Assembly: GCF_900497805.2 (NCBI RefSeq)
Contig: NW_020940358.1
Span: 29,979,665-30,043,664 of the forward strand
DNA: 64,000 nt
Reading direction: 5' to 3'
Source: Vombatus ursinus
Taxonomy: Eukaryota; Chordata; Mammalia; Diprotodontia; Vombatidae
The notes below the pieces were generated by a model. That model was given only the letters and a program-made list of their open reading frames with translations, was not told the origin of the DNA and did no database searches. The translations under genes and the position numbers were made by a program. Of the stretch, positions 1 through 10,716 are shown piece after piece (the first letter of the stretch is position 1; each line of letters starts with the position of its first letter).

Positions 1-187
1 TTAAAAACTGTTGAATATTTAATTGGGTATATTTTGCTTTAAAATGAATAATAATAACTTGCTGCTTGGGAAAAGTACAATAGATCTTTTGTAAATTCTC
101 CTTATCTGTGAAGTTCTTTGGGGACTTTCTTGGGATCTTCTATTTGGGCAAGGTCTTAAATCTTATCAGCCTTGCTGATAGCATGGT

Positions 188-690
188 TTTTTTTAAAATA
201 GTATTTTATTTTTTCCAATTACCCGTAAAGACAATTTCTAATGTTCATTTTTTTTTTAATTTTGAGTTCCACATTTTCTCCTTTCCTCTCTCACCTCCCC
301 CTTTCCTAATATGGTAAGCAATTTGATAAAGGTTATATATGTGCAGTCATGTAAAACATACTTCCATATTAGTCATGTTGTGAAAAAAAGAAAAAGACCA
401 AAAGAAAAAAAAAAAACAAAAAAAAAGAGTAAAAATAGTATGATTTACATCCAAACTCCATCAGTTTTTTCTCTGGATGTGGATAGCACTTTTCATCGTG
501 AGTCTTTTGGAATTGTCTTGGATCATTGTGTTGTTGAGAAGAGCTAAGTCATTCATAGTCAATCATAGTACAATATTGCTGTTACTGTGTACAATGTTCT
601 GCTCGCTTCACTTTCTATCAGTTGATGTAAGCTTTTCCAGGTTTTTCTGAAATCCTCCTGCCTGTCATTTCTTATTTTCCAATAGCATGT
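188..690 (-). mobile_element. L1 3' end (ORF2 tail and 3' UTR), antisense to gene
   Basis: The reverse strand contains the stretch seen at the 3' ends of the L1 copies at 52.1-52.8 kb and 54.8-55.4 kb: a GAAAAACCTGGAAA block, GATCCAAGACAATTCC, ACATCCAGAG and a final AAAATAAAATACTA tail. It is diverged, with internal A-rich expansions. Confidence 0.75.
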
Positions 691-1151
691 TGTGAAATTC
701 TAAAGTACTGAAGTGGTGTAATAAGAAACTAGGAAGTCTCACAGCTTAAGTGAGGGGGCCTACAAGTTTGTTTTATAAGAAATGACTTTTATCTGCTAGA
801 TTATTTGGTCACTAATTATGAAAATTATAGAATTGCACCTGGAATAGTATGTATTGAAGTTATACTGTTAAGCCAATTTAGTCTCAACAGACCTCAGATT
901 TAAAGATTTCATATTTGCCTTAAGGGTTAATATGCAATTCCTTAAGATATGGGTATCTGTCAGCATGGTTACAGTGGTAAACATTTTTCTGGGTTTTCAT
1001 TGAACTATTACATATTCATTGTATGTGTATAATTGCAGAATATGGCTGTTTTCTTAATTTCCTGTTTTGAAGTCTCTATCTGATAATATTAAGAGACAAA
1101 AGGGCTCATCTTACAAGGTTAGGTCCTCTTGGATGCTTTTAAAGATTCCTC
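691..1151. other. Unassigned intergenic or intronic DNA
   Basis: AT-rich sequence with no coding signal, RNA gene or recognised repeat. The same is true of the first 187 bases. Confidence 0.5.
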
Positions 1152-1404
1152 CTTCAACCTATTGTTGCTGTTGTTGAATCATATCCAAGTCTTTGGGACC
1201 CCATTGGGGGTTTTCTTGGCAAAGATACCGAAGTGGTTTGCCATTTCCTTCTCCAACTCAATTTGCAGATGAGGAAATTGAAGTAAACAGGGTTAAGTGA
1301 CTTGCCCAGGGTCACATAGCTAGTCAGTGTCTGAAGCCAGACTTGAACTCAGGAAGACTCATCTTCCTGACTTCTAGGCTCTCTATCCACTGAACTACCT
1401 ACCA
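1152..1404 (-). repeat. MAR1-like long SINE
   Basis: Antisense copy: the RTE-type tail region (GGGGTTTTCTTGGCAAAGATAC, written here in part, then TTTGCCATTTCCTTCTCC) is followed by CAGATGAGGAAA, GACTTGCCCAGGGTCACA and a tRNA-like head ending CTATCCACTGAACTACCT. Confidence 0.85.
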
Positions 1405-2584
1405 GAGTCAGCCTGTAGAAAGCATACGTATTGCGTACAGGGTTCAGGTAAAGACAGAAGGAGCAAGAAATATGTAAAAATTGAAATTCTCTGAACTTTG
1501 AGGTGAATTATGGGTTCCTGATTTGATGCTCTTCTTATAGCTCTGTTGTTTATAAGGTTAGCTCCATAAGATTTGAACTGTTTTTCACCACATGAACTAG
1601 TTACTGGAAGAACCAAATTTGAGAGGTTATGTTAGGCTTTACTAAATTGTATTGATTAGAAGGTTTTAGCCACATTACCTAGGGTAATGCAGTTGACTTG
1701 AAACAGGGAAATGAATCTGCTGGAAGGAACATTTCCCTAGAACTGCTATGGGAATAGGACCTATTCCAGAATTTCCGAGGGAAAATGTTTCCCAAAATCA
1801 GATGGTGACCTGAGACAAGTAAGACTCAAGATTAAATACGTTGATTAATTGGATATTTGGAGTGGGTTACCAGGAACAAGTTGGATCAAGGAAATCTTAT
1901 GTTATTTAATGTTGATGAACATTATTATATTATTCTTGCTTTGTTGTTTCCTGTTGCTTGTGTTTGCCTGCAGAGGCAGGCATGCATGCCCAAATTCTAA
2001 TGTGGACACAGCAATTTATAAGTGAGAAGTATTGCAGACTCTGCATGATCAAAATGGGGGAAACTGTGAGGAGAATTTTTCATTTTCCTTTCATTCCATT
2101 TTATTATGTTATTCCTCCTGGAACATTTTGGTTAACTGAAGCCTGTTTTCTGTTAATATTAACCACACCTGGCTAAAAAACAAAAAACAAAACTGACTCA
2201 TGGAATGATAATATTAAGGGAAGATTTCTGACATTGCTAGGATAAGAAACCAAATGAGAGGAAGAAGGGAATACAGCATCTTTAAAAACCTCCTAAAAAG
2301 ATTTTGATTGTGGAAGAACTTCCCTGACCAAGCTTTTGGTTATCTTTGTGACATTTAAATTTTCTCCTCTCAATTAGCCCATTGTGACTTCTTTAAAATG
2401 TAGTCTTGTAAATGTAATATTTTGCAAACTCAGTGTTTAAATCTATAACTTCTGTTTACCAATTTGTTCTAATTTAGTTTGTTCAACCTTAATTGAAGGA
2501 AACATGAGATAATGAATCTGTTTGACTATGCTTATGTGACCTTTATGGCCTAAGAGGCCATAAAGATTGTTCTTATATGTTAAG
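1405..2584. other. Unassigned DNA
   Basis: No exon-like, RNA-like or clearly repetitive structure was recognised in this stretch. The short ORFs in it have no family resemblance. Confidence 0.45.
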
Positions 2585-2850
2585 TAATTATTTATGATCC
2601 ACAGCAATACCAAAGGACTCATGATGAAAATGTTATCTACCTTCAAAGAGAAAACTGAGTGCAATTAAAGCATATTTTCTTTCACTTTCTTTTTCTTGTT
2701 TCCACTTTTTTGTGACATGGCTAATGTGGAAATATGTTTTGTGTGACTTCTTGTGTATAATAAGAATCATATTTCTTGCCTTCTCAATGGATGGGGGAGA
2801 GTCTGGATGGAGGGAGGGAAGTTGGAAGTGGAAATAAATAATTAAAAAAA
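2585..2850 (+). mobile_element. L1 3' UTR fragment
   Basis: Contains AATACCAAAGGACTCATGAT, then a T-rich stretch, ACATGGCTAATGTGGAAATA, and an AAATAAATAATTAAAA end. It is parallel to the copy at 9.7-10.0 kb. Confidence 0.7.
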
Positions 2851-3084
2851 TATTTCTTGGTCTCTCTAATGTAATTTTCCCCTATAAACTCCAATCTTGG
2901 TTCAGAGTTATTTTGCTGAATCTTGAACCTGTGCTTAAGTGTAATAAAACCTAAGTCTCTATAAAACCTCTTTAATTTCTGCTTTGTAGTAAATTTACTC
3001 AGCAGCAGTAAGCTACCACATGAACTCAAAGAGAAGATATTTCTCCCACAACACTAGAAAGGCCCATCTTGGCCAAAACATTCA

Positions 3085-3215
3085 CTTTACAGATGAGATA
3101 AAAACTTTTAGATCCCAAAGAGATTAAATGACTTGACCACAGTTGCACAGGTAGTAAATAGAAGAGTCATGATTCAAACCCAGGCTCACTAATGTATATG
3201 TTCTGCTTCTCCAAA
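3085..3215 (-). repeat. MIR/THER1 SINE fragment
   Basis: TTTACAGATGAGATAA, then GATTAAATGACTTGACCACA and ATTCAAACCCAGGCT is the antisense CORE and tRNA-related part of a MIR-type SINE. Confidence 0.65.
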
Positions 3216-3325
3216 TAGGTAATAAGCTCCTAAGGTTGGAAGAGTGTTTATATTCCTTTATCTCCCATTATGCCTACCAGATAAAGTAGGGGCAATCAGT
3301 CAGCAAGCATTTACTGTTCTAGGCG

Positions 3326-3376
3326 CTGTTATGTATATATGTATATACATATGTATATATGCATACATAGACACAT
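3326..3376. repeat. Simple repeat (TA/CA-rich)
   Basis: Alternating TATGTATATA-type sequence following a short L2 3' remnant (AAGCATTTACTGTTCTAGGC). Confidence 0.7.
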
Positions 3377-3429
3377 TATATATTGACAGCATGCATAGCA
3401 TTTCTTTGTTTTTGTTTACTTTTTTCAAT

Positions 3430-4085
3430 TAATAGGTATTTATTTTCTTTCCCTTTTACCCTGTCCCCCACCAAAAAGAAAAGAAACCCTTAAGACAAAT
3501 ATCTATATCCATATCCAGATATCCAAGTTCCTGTATTGGCTATGATCAAAAAAATGTGCCTCATTCTGTAGATATAGTCCATTACCTCTTTGTCAGGAGG
3601 TGGGAATCAGTCTAATAACAACAATGTTATGAGAGTATTACTAGTTTTCCTGGTTCTGCTTGTTTTACTCTGCATTAGTTTGTGCAAGTCTTCCCAGTTT
3701 CTCTGAAATGATCCCTTTCATCATTTATTCCAGCATAGTAGCATTCCATCCTATTTACATACCACATGTACCATGATGTATATACCACAATTTGTTCAGT
3801 TGTTCCCCAGTTGCTGGATACCCACTTAGTTTCCAGTTCCTTATTACCTCAAAGAAGAACAGCTACACATATTTTAGTACATATAGGACCTTTGATCTCT
3901 TTGGGGTTATTGGCCTAGTAGTGGTTATTCCTGGGTCAGTGGGCATGCATAGCTTAGCAACTTTGGGGGCATAGTTCCAAATTGCTTTCTAGAATGGCTG
4001 GACCAATTCACAGCAATACTAGCACTACATCTGTTTTCCAACAGTTCCCTCAACGATTTTTGTTTTCTCTTTTTGTCAACTTTGA
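3430..4085 (-). mobile_element. L1 ORF2 C-terminus and 3' UTR, antisense
   Basis: The reverse strand shows the end of ORF2 in decayed form. On the given strand, CAGTTGTTCCCCAGTTGCTGG and AACTTTGGGGGCATAGTTCC correspond to antisense of the NWNKLP/GW and WNYAPK segments seen in the sense copy at 24.8 kb. It is older than the sense copies. Confidence 0.7.
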
Positions 4086-4131
4086 CAATCTGTTTCAATG
4101 AATATTAAATGAATAATAATGATGACAGCCC

Positions 4132-4267
4132 CCTTTCTATATACATATATACAGCTATAGATACACATATGCATGCATGTGTATCTATCTACCTATCTAT
4201 CTATATATATATGGGTATATATACACATACATACATACACACACATATACATACACATACATATGTA
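4132..4267. repeat. Simple repeat, TATC/TACA mixed
   Basis: Long run of CTATCTATAT and ACATACATAC units. Confidence 0.85.
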
Positions 4268-4554
4268 GATCCCTGAGGTGGGAGCTCAGAGAAGAAGCCA
4301 GACTAGGATGGGGTGGTCACATAGAGAAATAGAGAGGGCTTAATGACAATGGGGTTGATATAGGTAGGTAGGGATGAGGGTAGTATTAAAATGACTATCC
4401 AGGAAGTTGAGTTTAGCCAGTCAGAACTAATGGACTGGGGGAATTGGGAAGGTTTGGAAATTGTATTTCTTGCTGAAGATAATGTGTAGATTGAGCGGGT
4501 AAGGAGAAGAGTTGGTGAGAGCTAACAGAGAAAGAGTTGTATTTGGAAGGAGAG

Positions 4555-5395
4555 ACTATCATATTTTCCCTGCCTTAAAGATTCCCATCCTAGAAGTGTT
4601 CTCCTACTCGTCACGCTCCTTCACCCCAGACCCAGTCGTTGCCAAGTTCTTATTTGTCGGTTCTGTCTCCACAACATCTCTTACAACTATACCCTTCTCT
4701 TCACTCACATGGGATTCGTGCCTCATCACCTCTTATCTAGATTAGTAAAATAGCTTAATCGTTTTCCCTGGCTCTAGTTTGCCCCCTCTCTGACCCAACC
4801 TCTACATAGATGCCAAAGTGAAATTCCTAAAGCCCAGCTTTGACCATGTCACTCCCCTCTTTAGTAAATCCCTGGAGGAACCCCTCTAGCAGTCCCGTAC
4901 TCCATTTAAGATCAAATGTAATCTGCTCTCTGATATTTAAAGTCCTTTACAATCTGGCTCCAACCTCCCTTTCCAGACCTGTTATTCTATTTCGCACACT
5001 CTTTGTTCCACACAAACTTGCTTTCTCGCCTTTCTTCACTTTTGACATCCCATTTTCCATTCTCATTACTTTGTACATGTGATCCCCCACGCTTAGAAAG
5101 TAATCCCTTTTTATCTCTGCCTCTTGGTATCTTTCTCTCTCTCTTTTTTTCCCCCTCAAAACTCAGTTTAAATGCCACTTCCTATATTAGGCCTTTCCTG
5201 ATCTTACCTAACTAGCAGTGCCTCACCTCCTCCATAACCTTGCATTGTATATACTTACATATGTTCGTGTTGTCTCTCCCTATAGAATATAAGCTCCCTG
5301 AGGGCAGGGGCTGTTTCATTTTCTGGTTTTGTATCCTCAGTTATACTGCCTAGCACATAATAGACATTTAATAAATGTTTATTAATTGATTCAGG
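4555..5395 (+). mobile_element. L2 LINE, 3' part
   Basis: Sense L2: CAAAGTGAAATTCCTAAAGC, then TTTGACCATGTCACTCCCCT, then AATATAAGCTCCCTGAGGGC and the terminal TTTAATAAATGTTTATTAATT. It is nearly complete for the last 800 bases of the element. Confidence 0.85.
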
Positions 5396-5399
5396 CAAA

Positions 5400-5867
5400 T
5401 TAAACCCAACACTAACATTAAAAAAAAAATAAATATTGATATTTTTTGTTTTTATGCAGCCTAAATTTTTCTCTGTATTCCTCCCCCAAGAGAACCATAT
5501 TATACAACAAGAATTTCTTTTAAAGAAGAGAAAAAAGAAAAAAACCCTAGCAAAACCAATCAGTACATCTAAAAAAAAATCTTTAAATTTATGCAATATT
5601 TTATGCCTGTGGACCCCTTACCTCTGCAGTGTGCAGTGAAGCATCTTCTCATGTCCTTGGGGCCATGCTTGTTTTTTGTAATTTTGTAACATTCTTCTTT
5701 GATTATTTTGTGGTAGTGGTTTTTTCCATTTATATTGGTGGAGTTGTGCTTATTGTTTTCATAGCTTTGTTTGATTCACTTTGTGTTAGTTCGCATAGGT
5801 ATTTCCGTGCTTCTATATATTCACCATATTCATCATTTCTTACAGCACGTTTATATTCTGTTATATT
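5400..5867 (-). mobile_element. L1 3' region, antisense, left of 7SL insertion
   Basis: Decayed antisense L1 3' end; TTCATCATTTCTTACAGCAC matches antisense of the GTGCTATAAGAAATGA segment of the sense copies. It is interrupted by the 7SL copy and continues at about 6175. Confidence 0.6.
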
Positions 5868-6174
5868 GGTGGTCCACACCTGCCCTTCTATCCATGTGTT
5901 TGAGGATGGCAGATCTCTTGAGTTTGGAAGTTCAGAGATGCAATAGACTAAGCCCAACTGGATGTCTGCATTAAGTGCTTCATCAATATGGTGAGTTTGG
6001 GAAAGGTGGGGGGTGGGCAGAGGTGCCAGGTTGTCTAGGGAAGGGTGAACTGATCTAGGTTGGAAATGGAGCCGATCAGAGCTTGTATGCCCATCAGTAT
6101 TGGGGTTGGGCTTGCAAATAGTACCTACATTTCCAGCCTTGGTGAGATAGGGAGACCCAGTCTTTTTTTTTTTT
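5868..6174 (+). pseudogene. 7SL (SRP) RNA pseudogene, nearly full length
   Basis: The stretch aligns along its whole length with mammalian 7SL RNA as recalled. It has GAGGATGGCAGATCTCTTGAG near the Alu domain, then TGTCTGCATTAAG, then CATCAATATGGTGA. Next come CCAGGTTGTCTAGGGAAGGG, then the S-domain apex GGTTGGAAATGGAGC, then ATCAGTATTGGG. The closing strand is TTCCAGCCTTGGTGAGATAG with GGGAGACCCAGTCT and an oligo-T run. Only about the first ten bases are missing. It differs at many positions from functional 7SL, so it is a decayed retrocopy rather than a working gene. Flanks GTTTATATTCTGTTATATT and GTTGATATTCCATTACATT look like a diverged target-site duplication inside an antisense L1. Confidence 0.88.
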
Positions 6175-6765
6175 AATTTTCGTTTGTTGATATTCCATTA
6201 CATTCTTGTAATTTGGTTAGCCTTTCCCAATTGATGGGAATCTTCTTTGTTTTTGTTTTGAGTTCTTTGCTATCAAAAAAAGTGACACTATTAATATTTT
6301 GGTGTATTTAGGGCCTTTCTTTTTATCAATGACCATGCTTAGAGGTGGAATCTCTGAGTCAAAGGATGTGGACATTTTAATCACTTTATTTACATAATAT
6401 CAAATTGCCTTTCAAGATGATTGTACTAATTTACAGCTACACCAACAATATATTAGTGTGCCTATTTTTCCACAACCACCCATAACAGTGACCATCATCT
6501 TTCATCGTCGTTGTCAATTTGCTAGGTAAGGTGAAACCTCAACGTTGTTTTGAATTGCATTTTTTGTGATTTGAAGCCTTCTTTCATATGGTCGTTAATA
6601 GTTTACAATTGTAAACAACAGTTTGCAATTCTTCTTTTGAGAACTGTGTGTATTGTTTGACTGTGTGTATTCTCTATTTGGGAAATGATTTTTAGCCTTA
6701 TAAATTTCTATTAGTTTTCTGTGTATCTTGGATACCAAACTCTTTAATAAATATGATATAAATGT

Positions 6766-6835
6766 TTTCTTTATTTTCTTTCTTTCTTTCTTTCTTTCTT
6801 CCCTTTCTTTCCTCTCTTTCTTTTTCTTTTTCTTC
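6766..6835. repeat. (TTTC)n microsatellite
   Basis: Runs of CTTT units with minor interruptions inside the antisense L1. Confidence 0.9.
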
Positions 6836-6980
6836 ACTATTTGACTTCTTCCCTTTTTATCTTGTGTTGATTAATTTTTTGTGCAAAAACTTGTCAATTT
6901 CATGCAATCAAAATTATCTACTTTATCTTTTGTAATGCTTCCCTCCCTTGTTTGGTTAAGACTATATCACCTACCCACTC

Positions 6981-7046
6981 TGTGTGTGTGTGTGTGTGTG
7001 TGTGCGTGTATACATACATACATATATACATATATATATAAAATGA
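6981..7046. repeat. (TG)n then (TA)n microsatellite
   Basis: Twelve or so TG units followed by TACATACATA and TATATA. Confidence 0.9.
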
Positions 7047-7211
7047 TCTGCCTCTCTTCTAATTTGTTGACAGTATAATCTTTTTTTGTATATACATTTT
7101 GCATTTATTGTGCTATATGGTATAAGGCCAATACCAGCATTTTAAATGAAATGTTGAAAACATAAAGACACCACAAATTTTAGTAGCATACCTAGTTTGT
7201 TGATCTGCTCA

Positions 7212-8645
7212 TTCTCTCTTTTATTGAAAATAAATCAGTCAGTAAACACTTATTAAGCACCTACTATATGCCAAGCACTGTGTTAAGTGCTAGGGATACA
7301 AAAAGAGGCAAAATTCAGTCCCTGCCCTCAAGGAGCTCACAATACAAGGGGGAGACAACATGTAAACAAATATCTGCCAACAAACTATATACAGGATAAT
7401 GGGAAATAATTAACAGAAAAAAGACACTAGAATTAAGAGGAGTTGGAAAAGCCTTCCTGTAAAAGACGGGACTTTGGTTGGGACTTAAAGAAAGCCAGAG
7501 AAGCCTGTAAGTGGGTTTGAGGAGGAGCAATGTTCCAGGAATGGGGACAGTCAGAGAAAGTGGCCAAACCCAGGAGATGGAATGTCGTGTTCATGGAACA
7601 GTAAGAAGGCCAATATCACTGATCAAAAAATGTATATGGAGGAGTAAGATGTAAGAAAACTGGAAAGGTAGAAGGGGGATAGGTTATAAAGAGCTTTGAA
7701 TGCCAAACAAAGGATTTTGTATTTGATCCTAGAGGCAATAGGGAGCCATTGGAGTTTATCGAGTAGGGGGGAAAAAGTGATATGGTCTGACCTGTGCTTT
7801 AGGAAAATCACTTTAGTGGATGAATAGAAGAGACTTGAGGTGGACAGACCCACCAGCAGATTATTGCAGTATTCCAGGCATAAGATGATGAAGGCCTGCA
7901 TCAGAGTCATGACAGTGTCAGAGAAAAAAGGACATATTTGAGTGATTTTGCAAAGTGGAAATTGACAGGCTTTGGCAATAGATTGGATATGAGGGGTGAG
8001 AGACAGTGAAGAGTCAAGGATATGTCCTAGATTGTGAACCTGACGGACTGTGAGGATAGTATTCCTCTCTATTAATAGAGAAAAGTGGTGGTGGTAGAGG
8101 AAGGTTTAGGGCAAAAGATAATGAGTTTTATTTTCAACATGTTGAGTTTAAAATGTCTGCTGGGTATCCAGTTTGAGAGATATCTGAAAGGCAGTTGGAG
8201 ATGTGAGATTAGAGATCAACAGAAAAGCTGGGGCAATATCAGAGAATATGTAGTATAAAGATGGTAATTAAATCCATGGGAGCTGAATGAGAATACCAAG
8301 TGAAGTATAGAGGGAGAAGAGAAGAGGTCCTAGGGCAGAATCCTGTGGGATACCTATGTTTATAGGGCATGATTTAGATGAGGATCCAGCAAAGGAGACT
8401 GGGGGACAAAATGTGGTCATATAGCATGAAGAAAACCAAGAGAGAGTGGTGATGCAAAAGCCCTGAGAAAAGAGGAGAGAGTGGTCAACAGTGTCAAAGA
8501 CTGTAGTGAGGTCAAGGAGAATAAGAAAATGCCATTGGATTTGGCAACTAAGAGATCACTGGTAAGAGAGAGAAGTTTCAGTGTAATGATAATGTCAGAA
8601 ACCAGATTTTCAGGGGTCAAAAAGAGAGTGATAAATGAATTTAGA
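7212..8645 (-). mobile_element. L2 LINE, about 1.4 kb, antisense
   Basis: The + strand starts with the antisense L2 end (TTATTAAGCACCTACTATATGC, in part, then CTCAAGGAGCTCACAAT) and continues upstream through the ORF2 end. On the minus strand, residues read EYCNNLLVGLSTSS, then DHITFSPLLDKLQWLPIASR and FKALYNLSPFYLS. That is the typical L2/CR1 reverse-transcriptase C-terminal region. Further right, SDLLVAKSNGIF and FSLTSLQSLT match the L2 segment SDLLxAKSNGLF. It is degraded by stops and indels. Confidence 0.88.
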
Positions 8646-8647
8646 GA

Positions 8648-9622
8648 TATAAAATTTCCTCTGATTACTGCTTTGACTGAATCCCACAAATTTTGCTATA
8701 TTGTCTCATCACTGTTATTATCTTTAGTGAAATTATTGATTGTTTCCACAATTTATTCTTTGGCCTACATATTTTTTAGGACTAAATTATTTAGTTTCCA
8801 ATTAATTTTTAAGCTTTGCTTCAAATGCTTTTTATTGAATGTAATTTTATTGCATTATGGTTAGTAAAAGGTATATTTCATATTTCTTCTTTTTTGCATT
8901 TGTCTGTAAAGTTCTTATGCCTTAATACATGGTCAGTTTTTGTGATTGTAACATGCACTGCTGAGAAATAAATATTCTGTTTTCTACTCCCATTCAATAT
9001 TCTCCAGAGAGTTATCGTAGCTAACTTTTCTAAAATTCTATTCAACTCTTTAATTTCTTTGTTGTTTATTTTTTGCTTTGATTTATCCAAGTCTGAGAGG
9101 GATAAATTGAGGCCCCTCACTATTATAGTTTTACCATCTAATTCTTCTCATAATTCATTTAACTTTTCCTTTAAGAATTTAGATGCTATGCCATTAGATG
9201 CATATATTTTTTTAAAAATCTTATTTAATATTTTGTTTTTTTCCCCAATTGTATGTAAAAACAATTTAAACATTCTTTTTTTTTTTCAAATTTTGAATTC
9301 CAAATTATTTCCCTCCCTCCTCCTCCCCTCCATTAAGAAGGCAAGCAATTTGACATAGGTTATATATCTATAGTCAAGGTGCATTTATGTTTTGCATTGG
9401 TGTTAATTAATTGTCTATCGTACCTTTTAGTAAAATGTAGTGTTCCTGCCTATCTCTTTTAATTAGGTCTATTTTTTTAATTTTGATTTGTCTGAGATCG
9501 TAATTGCTCCCCCTGCCTTCTTATTTCAGCGGAAGTATAGTAGATTCTGCTCCAGCCCCTTATTTTAACTCTGTGTGTATCTTTCTGTTTCTGTATGTTT
9601 CTTGTAAACAATATATTGTTAG
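8648..9622 (-). mobile_element. L1 ORF2 endonuclease region, antisense
   Basis: On the minus strand around 8880-9120 the residues SKQKINNKEIKELNR, then VHVTITKTDHVLRHKN match the L1 ORF2p endonuclease (RQKINKETQELN ... HGTFSRIDHILGHK). At 9208-9400 a second L1 3'-UTR piece is inserted: TTTCAAATTTTGAATTCCAA then GGCAAGCAATTTGACATAGG. The endonuclease region then resumes to 9622. Confidence 0.8.
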
Positions 9623-9990
9623 CAAGAGATCAATGTACGCTGTAACAGCAATATTGAAACAATGATCAACAGTGAACGACTTAGCTACTCTGATCAATAC
9701 AGTGATCCAAGACAGTCACAAAGGACTCATGATGAAAAATGCTATCCACCTCCAGAGAGAGAACTGATGAACTCTTAGTGCAAATTGAAGTATACTTTTT
9801 TCACTTTATTTTTCTTGTTTTATTCAACATGGCTAATCTGGAAATATGTTTCTGCATGATTTCACATTATAATTAATGTATTATTTGCCTTCTAAATGAA
9901 TGGAGAAGGGAAGGACAGAATTTGGAACTCAAAATATTTTGTAAAAGAACATTAAAAATAAATAATTTTTAAAAAGAACAAAAATAACCC
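9623..9990 (+). mobile_element. L1 3' UTR insertion, sense
   Basis: Sense 3' end (GATCAATACAGTGATCCAAG, ATCCACCTCCAGAGAGAGAA, A-rich tail). It is flanked by TATTGTT on both sides, splitting antisense L1 sequence that reads continuously across it (AACAATATATTGTT | TATTGTTGGATTGTGG). Confidence 0.75.
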
Positions 9991-10595
9991 AACGTATTGT
10001 TGGATTGTGGTTTCTAATCCTTTCTTCTATCCTATTCCATTTTATGGATGAGTTATTCCTATTCACATTCATAGTTATGATTACTAACTGTGTATTTTCT
10101 TCCATTCTAATTCTTATACTTATCCTTTTCTTCTTTTCCCCTGTCTCCTCTTTAAGAGTTTGTTTTACTTCTGACTAATACTTTCCTTAAACTACCCTTT
10201 CTCTTATTGGCCCCACCACTGCCCTTTCCCTTATGTGTGCATGTATTCTTTCCTCTTTTAATAAGTTCAGATGAGAGTGAGGTTCAAGTGTTGTCTGTCC
10301 CCTCCCCTGACTATGCCCTCCTTCTTGTAGGAACTCCTCTTTACTCACCCCATTTATGTGAGATAATTACTCCCGTTGTTTTTCTCCCTCCCACCAACTC
10401 CCATTCCATTCTTCTTTTGAGATCATCTAAACACAATAGAATCATACCCAAGCCCTCTATCTATTAGACTCCCTCTATGACTTCCAGCGATGATAAAATT
10501 TTGAGGGGCTACATGTATCATCTCCCCATATAAGCATGTAAATATTTTAATATTATTTAGTCCCCTATGATTTTCACTAATGTTTACCTTGAGAG
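9991..10595 (-). mobile_element. L1 ORF1-ORF2 junction region, antisense
   Basis: Continuation of the same antisense L1 (TTTATGGATGAGTTATTCC; TTCAGATGAGAGTGAGGTTC). The last motif recurs in the antisense L1 near 48.9 kb. Confidence 0.65.
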
Positions 10596-10716
10596 TGGTG
10601 ACCCAAAGACCAAGAAAAGAGGAGACAGTGATCAGTAATGTCAAAGACTGTAGTGAGGTCAAGAAGAAAGAGAATTAAGAAAAGGCCATTGGATTTGGCA
10701 ACTAAGAGATCACTAG
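10596..10716 (-). repeat. Short L2-derived block inside L1
   Basis: GTCAAAGACTGTAGTGAGGTC and GGCAACTAAGAGATCACTAG repeat the sequence at about 8440-8570 with high similarity. The block interrupts the antisense L1. Confidence 0.75.

Larger units (their letters stand above)
6175..7200 (-). mobile_element. L1 ORF2 C-terminal region, antisense, right of 7SL insertion
   Basis: It reads as antisense L1: CCAATTGATGGGAATCTTC, then a TAATTTACAGCTACACCAAC segment, then CCTATTTTTCCACAACC. It then continues through a stretch equivalent to the human antisense segment ending with TTGTGCAAAAACTTGTCAAT. It contains a TTTC microsatellite at 6766-6835 and a TG/TA microsatellite at 6981-7046. Confidence 0.7.

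Noticed and set aside
5868-6174. A functional 7SL RNA gene
   Set aside because: Many substitutions against 7SL, a missing 5' end and position inside an L1 point to a pseudogene.
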